NCBI GenBank assembly: GCA_002500485.1
Contig: DLRJ01000149.1
Coordinates: forward strand, 1,172-45,661
Direction: 5' to 3'
DNA: 44,490 bases
Source of the DNA: Dehalococcoidia bacterium UBA7891
GTDB lineage: Bacteria; Chloroflexota; Dehalococcoidia; Lucifugimonadales; UBA826
Positions within the stretch are counted from its first letter, which is position 1. Each line of letters starts with the position of its first letter. The notes under the pieces were generated by a model. That model saw only the letters and a list, made by a program, of their open reading frames with translations, did no database searches and was not told where the DNA came from. The translations under genes were made by a program, and so were the position numbers. This document shows, piece after piece, positions 17,446 through 23,702 of this stretch.

Positions 17446-18816
17446 TTGTACACCGATAGAACTCTGCCACATGATATCGAAGCTGAACACTCAGTCATAG
17501 GATCTTTGTTACTAGACGGAGATTCCTTGTCAAAAGTATCTTCTATATTGAAACCAAATGATTTTTACCTAGAAAAAAACCGCTACTGTTTTGAGGCTTG
17601 TTTGAATTTGGCTGGCAGAAATGAGGTCATAAACCAAGTAACTGTAGCTCATGAATTATCTCTCCAAGAACAATTGGATTCTATAGGAGGGTCGGTTCAT
17701 CTATCAGATATGGTCAATGAGGTACCAAGTCCAGCTCACATACTGCATTTCGCTCAGATAGTACAAAGAACATCCATTATGCGGCAGCTTGTGCAGGCTG
17801 CCGGCTCAATTGCGAACATAGGGTATGAAAGTTCCCCAGACACCAACGAATCATTAAACCGGGCAGAAGAGCTTCTTTTCGGCATTCGTTCTGAACGAGG
17901 AACAAGGGATTTCGCAGCATTACGTGACGTCCTAGATAACTACATGGCCGAAAGCCTTCAACCGGACATAAACACGTTGGCACCTGTTCAAAGTGGTTAC
18001 AATCAATTTGATCAACTTTTGGGAGGGGGAATGCAGCGATCTGATCTATTGATAGTGGCTGCGAGGCCTAGCCTCGGAAAAAGTACGCTGGCCTTTAACA
18101 TGGCAGCAGCAGCAGCGGCTAATGGTAATAATGTTGGTATTTTCAGTCTAGAAATGAGTGCCGAACAGATAGCTCTCCGGCTTCTTTCCAGTGAAGCGCA
18201 TGTAGATAGCCATCGATTGCGGCTTCAGTTAATCAATGAAATGGAAGAGCAAAGACTCTTTGATGCAATTGGTAATCTTTCCGACCTCCCTCTATATATT
18301 GACGACACTCCTTTTCAAACGATCGTTGAGATGCGTAGCAAAGCCAGACGCCTCCAGGCTGAGAGGGGCCTTGATTTAATAATAGTGGACTATTTACAGT
18401 TAATAAATGGCAGTGGTGGTAGGAATGCCAACAGGGTTCAGGAGATGGGTGAAATATCAAGATCATTGAAGGGAATGGCGAGAGATCTCAACGTGCCTGT
18501 ATTGGCTTGCTCACAACTAAGTCGAGCCATTGAACAGCGTCCAGATCACCGACCCATGTTATCTGATTTACGAGAAAGTGGCAGCATAGAGCAAGACGCT
18601 GATGTAGTTGCTTTCATACATCGTGAAGACAGGTATGTTGACCCTGAGGCTTGGGAAAAACGATATCCCACTCAAGAATATCCAGCCAACATTGCAGACA
18701 TAATAGTGGCCAAACATAGAAATGGTCGAACGGGGGGAATAAAGCTTTATTTTCAAGAACGTTTTGTTAAATTTGAGAATTTAGAAATTTATCAACAAGA
18801 CTCAGTAAGTGCATAA
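17446..18816 (+). CDS. dnaB: Replicative DNA helicase
   Basis: Hexameric fork helicase. 456 residues: a DnaB N-terminal domain (PHDIEAEHSVIGSLLLDG), a linker, and a RecA-like C-terminal domain with Walker A AARPSLGKSTLAFN, IFSLEMSAEQIALRLLS, Walker B LIIVDYLQLING, sensor CSQLSRAIEQR and LRESGSIEQDADVV with the arginine finger region. No intein. The start is TTG at 17446, with GGGAGA 7 bases upstream. The stop TAA shares its last base with the ATG of the next gene, so the two are translationally coupled. Confidence 0.97.
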   Translation: MYTDRTLPHDIEAEHSVIGSLLLDGDSLSKVSSILKPNDFYLEKNRYCFEACLNLAGRNEVINQVTVAHELSLQEQLDSIGGSVHLSDMVNEVPSPAHILHFAQIVQRTSIMRQLVQAAGSIANIGYESSPDTNESLNRAEELLFGIRSERGTRDFAALRDVLDNYMAESLQPDINTLAPVQSGYNQFDQLLGGGMQRSDLLIVAARPSLGKSTLAFNMAAAAAANGNNVGIFSLEMSAEQIALRLLSSEAHVDSHRLRLQLINEMEEQRLFDAIGNLSDLPLYIDDTPFQTIVEMRSKARRLQAERGLDLIIVDYLQLINGSGGRNANRVQEMGEISRSLKGMARDLNVPVLACSQLSRAIEQRPDHRPMLSDLRESGSIEQDADVVAFIHREDRYVDPEAWEKRYPTQEYPANIADIIVAKHRNGRTGGIKLYFQERFVKFENLEIYQQDSVSA

Positions 18817-19469
18817 TGGCATTTCAAGGTTTCATAAAAGGAGTGAGATACATACCCGTTCCTGCTCCTGTATTCGGGGAATTATTACAGGAAATACAAG
18901 ATATAACTGAGCTAAAAATAATTCTCCGAATTATCCGTCTATTACACAATAAAAAAGGGTTAGAGAGATATGTATCCGTAGACGAATTACTTGCAGATCG
19001 TGTTCTTTCAATCGGCCTGGGCTCGATGGATCTGAATAACCGGAAAACAAATATAATTCAGTCTTTGGAATCTTCAACAAAACGAAAAATATTAATTAAA
19101 ATCAACAGGAAAGATATAGGAACATCTGCATACTTCCTGAACACGGAATTTGAAAGACAATCAATGAAAAAAATGCCGGATTTGGAACACCAATCCGACT
19201 TTGAGCCCTGGGAAACGGGGGAAGATAGACCAAATATATATTCTCTTTACGAACAGAATATTGGTATATTAACTCCGATTGTGGCAGAAAAAATCGGGGA
19301 AGCGGAACAAAAATACCCAGTTGAATGGATAGAGGAAGCGATAGCAGAAGCAGTATCTCTCAATTCAAGAAATTGGAGATATATTTCAAGAATACTAGAA
19401 CGGTGGGAAATAGAGGGAAAACAAAATGGAGAATCTAGGAAGCATTCTGGCAAAGCTAGATACATTTAA
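18816..19469 (+). CDS. DnaD-domain primosomal protein
   Basis: 217 residues. The N-terminal part looks like a diverged winged-helix domain (FIKGVRYIPVPAPVFGELLQ, then DITELKIILRIIRLLH). The C-terminal part is a DnaD/DnaB2 domain: IYSLYEQNIGILTPIVAEKI followed by the diagnostic NWRYISRILERW. DnaD-type proteins remodel DNA and help load the replicative helicase in Firmicutes. Its location agrees with that role: it starts inside the dnaB stop (TAATG) and overlaps the start of the downstream loader-like AAA+ gene by 44 bases. Function is inferred from the domain and context. Confidence 0.88.
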   Translation: MAFQGFIKGVRYIPVPAPVFGELLQEIQDITELKIILRIIRLLHNKKGLERYVSVDELLADRVLSIGLGSMDLNNRKTNIIQSLESSTKRKILIKINRKDIGTSAYFLNTEFERQSMKKMPDLEHQSDFEPWETGEDRPNIYSLYEQNIGILTPIVAEKIGEAEQKYPVEWIEEAIAEAVSLNSRNWRYISRILERWEIEGKQNGESRKHSGKARYI

Positions 19470-20778
19470 AGCCAACAGAAGCAACGACCTCTCTAAAGAT
19501 ATAGATCTAGATCCACCTATAAATTGCGATATATGTAATGACAAAGGATGGCTTACACCCAAACTTCCAACTGGCCACCAAGACTTCGGATCCATAAAAT
19601 CTTGTGCTTGCCGAAAAAATGTAAAACAGGAAGAAATGACGACTAGGCTACTTTCCTATAGTAACTTAGGATCCCTCTCACGCTACACCTTTGAAACCTT
19701 AGATCTGAAAAATGAGCCAACTCAACAAAATGGAGGTGACGTCTTTCGTGAGGCTTTCGTAAACTGCTCCAATTATTCAGAACATCCGAGCGGCTGGATA
19801 TTGATCAATGGCCCACATGGTTCCGGCAAAACCCACCTTTCTGCAGCGATAGCCAACAGATGTATTTCGACCGGCAAACCGGCATTCTTTATATATGTGC
19901 CTGATTTAATGGATCATCTCAGAGCTAGCTATTCAAATAATTTAGACTTTGAATACGATGATTTATTTGACCAGGTAAAAAATGCTCCAATATTAATTTT
20001 GGACGGCATAACTGACCACAGCGTAAGTAGTTGGTCGGCCGAGAAATTGAATCAGATCCTCAATCATCGATCAAACGGGAGACTCCCCACCGTTTTGACC
20101 ACGTCTGAAGAAATCGATTCCTTAGACCCTTTTATCAAAAGCAGAATATACGATTCAAATCTTTGCGATATAGTCACAACGGATTCAAGAATTAGTAATT
20201 ATGACGAAATATCTTCCCTAGGAGCCATTCCTAAAGAACTTTCACAGATGAACTTCGATACCTTTAACCCAAAAGGAAGGAGGGGAAATTCCAATTTAGA
20301 CCCAGTGTATGAAAGTGCCAAGAAATACAGTCAGACCCCAGATGGATGGCTCACCTTCTATAGTGATAACTCAGGAGTGGGTAAAACCCATTTAGCAGTT
20401 GCTATAGGAAACTATCGGAAATCAATTGGCGAGGATGTCTTCTTTGCATTCGTACCAGAATTGATGGATGAATTGAGATCTGGATTCTCTCCAGACAGTT
20501 CACTTAATTCATCCCGTATATTTGACAGGGTTAAGGATTCCTCATTATTGATTTTAGATGACTTGGGCAATGAACAAGACACAGATTGGTCTCAAAAAAC
20601 AATTTACCATCTTTTGGTTTACCGACATAATCACAGGCTTCCAACGATTATAACCACGAGGACAGATTTCACCGACATAGCTGGTAGAAGTGCACAAGCT
20701 TCCAGAATTCAAGACGCCAAAATAGGCCAAATTCTAAACATACAAGCTCCAGATTACAGAATGGGTAGAACTCGATAG
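19426..20778 (+). CDS. Tandem two-domain DnaC/DnaI-like AAA+ helicase loader
   Basis: 450 residues. The N-terminus has a likely zinc site with Cys34 and Cys37 (CDIC) and Cys60 and Cys62 (CAC). Two homologous DnaC-like ATPase domains follow. Domain 1 has Walker A GPHGSGKTH (129-137), Walker B ILILDGITD (189-197), sensor TT at 225-226 and SRI at 239-241. Domain 2 has DNSGVGKTH (314-322), Walker B LLILDDLGN (374-382), sensor TT at 410-411 and SRI at 426-428. Domain 1 lacks the second acidic residue of Walker B (DG). Domain 2 has Asp where the first Walker A Gly should be but keeps DD. Each half contains the VPDLMDHLR/VPELMDELR segment, so this is an internal duplication. GAGGG precedes the ATG by 8 bases. 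Its place after dnaB and a DnaD gene argues for helicase loading. Confidence 0.88.
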   Translation: MENLGSILAKLDTFKANRSNDLSKDIDLDPPINCDICNDKGWLTPKLPTGHQDFGSIKSCACRKNVKQEEMTTRLLSYSNLGSLSRYTFETLDLKNEPTQQNGGDVFREAFVNCSNYSEHPSGWILINGPHGSGKTHLSAAIANRCISTGKPAFFIYVPDLMDHLRASYSNNLDFEYDDLFDQVKNAPILILDGITDHSVSSWSAEKLNQILNHRSNGRLPTVLTTSEEIDSLDPFIKSRIYDSNLCDIVTTDSRISNYDEISSLGAIPKELSQMNFDTFNPKGRRGNSNLDPVYESAKKYSQTPDGWLTFYSDNSGVGKTHLAVAIGNYRKSIGEDVFFAFVPELMDELRSGFSPDSSLNSSRIFDRVKDSSLLILDDLGNEQDTDWSQKTIYHLLVYRHNHRLPTIITTRTDFTDIAGRSAQASRIQDAKIGQILNIQAPDYRMGRTR

Positions 20779-20799
20779 ACACAGGAACCACACTTTTAA

Positions 20800-21165
20800 A
20801 TGACAATAGATCAAGACTGTATTTTCTGCAAAATCATTTCCGGGCAGGAACCTGCAACTTTCCACCATGAGGAAAAAGATTTTGTGGTATTTGAGAATAA
20901 TCTTAAATGGTTTTCAACTCAATTCCTTTTTGTTCCCAGATTACATATGAACCAATCTAATTTATGGTCGTCAAAAAACTTGATATCTGACATCGGATTT
21001 CTTGCCAACGAGATAGGTCAGAAAAGATGCCCATCTGGGTATAGGATTCTATCCAATTTTGGAGTGGACGGTATGCAATCCCAGGAGCATGCACACCTGC
21101 ACCTAGTTGGTGGGAGTAAATTGGGAATGTACGTATGGGGTAAGCTGAGAAAAAATCCACTATAA
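20800..21165 (+). CDS. HIT-family nucleotide-binding hydrolase
   Basis: 121 residues. Opens with CIFCKIISGQEPA, typical of HINT-type proteins, and ends with the histidine triad QEHAHLHLVGG. The likely activity is hydrolysis of a nucleoside phosphoramidate or adenylated substrate. The segment between (VPRLHMNQSNLWSS) keeps the family order, though the usual PKxH reads PRLH. It follows the loader gene by 21 bases and may be the last gene of the rplI-dnaB operon. Confidence 0.88.
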   Translation: MTIDQDCIFCKIISGQEPATFHHEEKDFVVFENNLKWFSTQFLFVPRLHMNQSNLWSSKNLISDIGFLANEIGQKRCPSGYRILSNFGVDGMQSQEHAHLHLVGGSKLGMYVWGKLRKNPL

Positions 21166-21255
21166 CGAGGTATAGAAAATCACCGGAACATCTGTTCACA
21201 CACCAAATGTGAAATTGCAGTTATACCCCTAACCCGTATAAATTCGTCTTCACCG

Positions 21256-22311
21256 CTACGAGCTAAGTGCGTTATCAGCCCATAGCATTATTTCTTCGGT
21301 TTTATCCCAACCAACACAAGCATCTGTGATCGATACCCCATATTCCAATGTACCTGGGTCATTACCGAATTTCTGGCTTCCCGAATTTATATTGCTTTCA
21401 AGCATCACTCCCACAATACTATTGTTCCCACCTGCTCGTTGTGCAATAACATCTTCAAACACCGAAGGCTGTCTTTCATGATCCTTATTGGAATTACCGT
21501 GGCTGCAATCAATTACTAACCGTTGGTCCAAATCTCCATTGGATAAAACTTCACTGGCCAACTTTATTGATTCTGAATCATAGTTGGGACCTAATTTCCC
21601 CCCCCTCAACACCAGATGACCATCTGGATTGCCATCAGTTCTTAAAACACAAACGTGCCCATCAGGTCCAGTACCAACATATGAATGCTGGTTCCGAGCT
21701 GCCAATATACCATCTACTGCAGTCTCAAAACTTCCGTCGGTACCATTCTTGAACCCAACCGGAATACCGATAGCGCTCGCCATTTGTCTATGAGTTTGAC
21801 TCTCAGTCGTCCTTGCACCTATTGCAGCCCAAGAGACTAAATCTTCAAAATAATGCGGGACTACAGGATCCAAAAATTCACAAGCTGCGGGCATTCCCAT
21901 GTCATTAATTTCCTGCAGCAATCTCCTTGCTCGTTGTAATCCTTGTGAGATATCAAATGTCTCGTCAAGTCCAGGGTCATTTATCAGGCCCTTCCAACCT
22001 ACCGTTGTTCTGGGCTTCTCAAAATATACTCTCATAACAACAAATATTTTCTTACTAAGGCGGTTTCTCAGCTCGATTAGTCTTCGAGCATAATCCAGAG
22101 CAGCCTCCTCATCATGAATAGAACAAGGCCCCGTTATTATCATCACTCTGTCGTCATCCCCATGGAGGATGTCCTTTATTGTTCTTCTAGCATTTTGAAC
22201 GGTTGAAGCCGCCTCATCGGATCTAGGGAACCTGTCCACTAGCTCGAGAGGGCTAAACAAATGATTAGAAGAAAATCCCAATCCTTGGACATGACTTTTT
22301 TGACTGTTCAT
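21256..22311 (-). CDS. aroF: 3-deoxy-7-phosphoheptulonate synthase, class I (AroG/F/H type)
   Basis: First committed step of aromatic amino-acid synthesis: PEP plus erythrose 4-phosphate to DAHP. 351 residues. Motifs in order: ITGPCSIHDEEAALDYA, RVYFEKPRTTVGWKGLINDP, GARTTESQTHRQMASA, FKNGTDGSF, LRGGKLGPNYD, VIDCSHGNSNKDH and GVMLESNINSG. These cover the metal ligands and the KPR phosphate-binding site of the alpha class. AAGGA precedes the ATG by 5 bases. The upstream 260 bases carry a promoter, an aromatic leader peptide and a terminator (listed separately), so expression is probably set by charged tRNA-Tyr or tRNA-Phe. The Tyr-, Phe- or Trp-sensitive isoform cannot be called from sequence by eye. 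Confidence 0.96.
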   Translation of the reverse strand: MNSQKSHVQGLGFSSNHLFSPLELVDRFPRSDEAASTVQNARRTIKDILHGDDDRVMIITGPCSIHDEEAALDYARRLIELRNRLSKKIFVVMRVYFEKPRTTVGWKGLINDPGLDETFDISQGLQRARRLLQEINDMGMPAACEFLDPVVPHYFEDLVSWAAIGARTTESQTHRQMASAIGIPVGFKNGTDGSFETAVDGILAARNQHSYVGTGPDGHVCVLRTDGNPDGHLVLRGGKLGPNYDSESIKLASEVLSNGDLDQRLVIDCSHGNSNKDHERQPSVFEDVIAQRAGGNNSIVGVMLESNINSGSQKFGNDPGTLEYGVSITDACVGWDKTEEIMLWADNALSS

Positions 22312-22379
22312 TTTTATCCTTAATTTTTGAATTGAATATTTTTGTAATATCTTTTGACTTTATCAATAAATCATAAAGC

Positions 22380-22413
22380 AAAAAAAAAAGCCCCAATCGC
22401 TACCGATTGTGGC
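22380..22413 (-). terminator. Rho-independent terminator (attenuator) in the aroF leader
   Basis: On the minus strand GCCACAATCG (22404-22413), a GTAG loop and CGATTGGGGC (22390-22399) form a 10-bp stem with one mismatch, followed immediately by ten T (22380-22389). It lies between the leader peptide stop and the aroF ATG at 22311, which is where an attenuator should sit. Confidence 0.9.
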
Positions 22414-22469
22414 CTTCTGTCTGACTTTGGATATATTCCTAGAGTTTACACAAGTCCTTTATCGGCAGC
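22399..22469 (-). promoter_or_regulatory. Antiterminator pairing of the aroF attenuator
   Basis: In the minus-strand RNA, GCUGCCGAU (22461-22469, inside the leader codons for Gln-Leu-Pro-Ile) can pair along 9 bases, including one G-U, with AUCGGUAGC (22399-22407), which forms the 5' stem end and loop of the terminator. The two structures exclude each other. A ribosome stalled on the Tyr codons about 30 bases upstream would leave GCUGCCGAU free and so favour read-through. A competing small stem, AAGUC with GACUU, flanks the same segment and could act as the protector hairpin. Confidence 0.7.
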
Positions 22470-22501
22470 TGACTTAAGCTACTAAAATAATAGTAAGACA
22501 T
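22439..22501 (-). CDS. Aromatic leader peptide of the aroF attenuator
   Basis: ATG at 22501 opens a 20-codon frame, MSYYYFSSLSQ followed by LPIKDLCKL and TAG. It has three tandem Tyr codons and a Phe at positions 3-6. An in-frame ATG at 22531 would give a 30-residue version (adding MENKLYDNSH, one more Tyr) that would start almost at the predicted transcription start, thus nearly leaderless. Neither start has a strong Shine-Dalgarno sequence. The stop lies 25 bases before the terminator stem. The placement and the YYYF run are what classical amino-acid attenuators show. Confidence 0.75.
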   Translation of the reverse strand: MSYYYFSSLSQLPIKDLCKL

Positions 22502-22541
22502 GTGTGAATTATCATAGAGTTTATTTTCCATAGCACGGCGG

Positions 22542-22570
22542 ATAGTATACTCTTTCACAAACAGTGTCAA
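22542..22570 (-). promoter_or_regulatory. aroF promoter
   Basis: Perfect -35 TTGACA (22565-22570, minus strand) and -10 TACTAT (22542-22547) with a 17-base spacer. The overlapping TATACT (22544-22549, spacer 15) is an alternative. Predicted transcription start is near 22535, about 34 bases before the leader-peptide ATG at 22501. The box lies 33 bases from the start of the divergent FGE gene. Confidence 0.7.
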
Positions 22571-22602
22571 CAAATCTCCAACCCAAGCTAAGAAGCACAA
22601 AT

Positions 22603-23580
22603 ATGTCTGATATACATTCTGAAATGAGCCCCTGTTGCACGGCTTCAAGGGAATCCAAACTGCCCTTTCATCCCTCCAAAATTAAAAACACACCGAAATC
22701 TCAGACGAAAAATATTAATCCGGAAAACATGGCCACTATTCCAGGTGGGACATTTCAAATGGGCACCGATTACGAATTCAGCTTCCCGGGTGATAGGGAG
22801 GGACCGATAAAAAAAGTGAGTCTGAATTCTTTCCTAATTGATATTACAGCTGTTACAAATAAGAATTTTGCTGATTTCGCAAAAGAAACAAAATATAAAA
22901 CCGACGCTGAAAAATTTGGCTGGTCATTTGTGTTTTACCAGTTTATTTCGCCTAAAAATGCGGGTTCGGCCAACCAGTCTCCCCCAGGTACCCCGTGGTG
23001 GAGAAAAGTTGACGGGGCGTCTTGGAAGCACCCAGAAGGTTCAGGTTCCAATATAAAAACTAGAATGAACCACCCTGCAGTCCATATCTCATGGAACGAC
23101 GCAACTGAATTTGCATCCCATTATGGAAAACGTCTGCCAACTGAAGCTGAATGGGAATTTGCAGCAAGGGGCGGCCAAGAACAACGGTTATACCCCTGGG
23201 GAGACGAGCTCCATCCGGGAGGCCAGCACATGTGCAATATATGGCAAGGAGAATTCCCAACCACAAACTCGAAAGATGATGGATTTACAGGGACTGCTCC
23301 AGCCAAACGTTACCCTCCAAACGGCTACGGTTTGTATAACGTAGTCGGGAACGTTTGGGAATGGCAGCACGATTGGTTCAGTAACTCACTCAACGATATA
23401 GATGCCAAACATAACCCTAAGGGCCCTAATTTCGGCACATCAAAAACCATAAAAGGGGGGTCGTACTTATGTCACGAATCCTATTGTAATCGATATCGGG
23501 TGGCCGCTAGAAGTGCAAATACACCAGATAGTTCCACCGGGAATCTGGGATTTAGATGTGTTTCAGATATCAAATCCTAA
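22603..23580 (+). CDS. Formylglycine-generating enzyme family protein (sulfatase activator)
   Basis: Converts the active-site Cys of type I sulfatases to formylglycine. From ATG 22603 it is 325 residues; a GTG at 22564 is open but falls inside the divergent promoter. The FGE core runs from IPGGTFQMGTDYEFSFPGD through HPAVHISWNDATEFASHYGKRLPTEAEWEFAARGG, YPWGDE, NVVGNVWEW and the C-terminal GGSYLCHESYC, ending at NLGFRC. Both catalytic cysteines of genuine FGE (C-x4-C in SYLCHESYC) are present, unlike the many FGE-like proteins without them. The N-terminal CCTASR stretch is similar to other bacterial FGEs. No sulfatase gene lies in the window. Not obviously in an operon. Confidence 0.9.
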   Translation: MSDIHSEMSPCCTASRESKLPFHPSKIKNTPKSQTKNINPENMATIPGGTFQMGTDYEFSFPGDREGPIKKVSLNSFLIDITAVTNKNFADFAKETKYKTDAEKFGWSFVFYQFISPKNAGSANQSPPGTPWWRKVDGASWKHPEGSGSNIKTRMNHPAVHISWNDATEFASHYGKRLPTEAEWEFAARGGQEQRLYPWGDELHPGGQHMCNIWQGEFPTTNSKDDGFTGTAPAKRYPPNGYGLYNVVGNVWEWQHDWFSNSLNDIDAKHNPKGPNFGTSKTIKGGSYLCHESYCNRYRVAARSANTPDSSTGNLGFRCVSDIKS

Positions 23581-23612
23581 TATCGTCGAAAGCGACATTA
23601 AAAACACTGCGA

Positions 23613-23618
23613 TATAAT
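23613..23618 (+). promoter_or_regulatory. Candidate -10 box for alaS
   Basis: TATAAT, with GCGACA 15 bases upstream as a possible weak -35, in the 83-122-base gap between the FGE gene and alaS. The spacing is short, so this is tentative. Confidence 0.35.
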
Positions 23619-23702
23619 TTTGCCAGTTAAGCCAGATCCTGATGACTTCACCAAAGAGTATTAGTGCCCATTATGCAAACGAGTAGTTGGATGACCAATA
23701 AA

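Noticed and set aside
21170..21255. Terminator between the HIT gene and aroF (TTCACA/TGTGAA inverted repeat)
   Set aside because: The 6-bp stem is AT-rich and no T-run follows on either strand; support is too weak.
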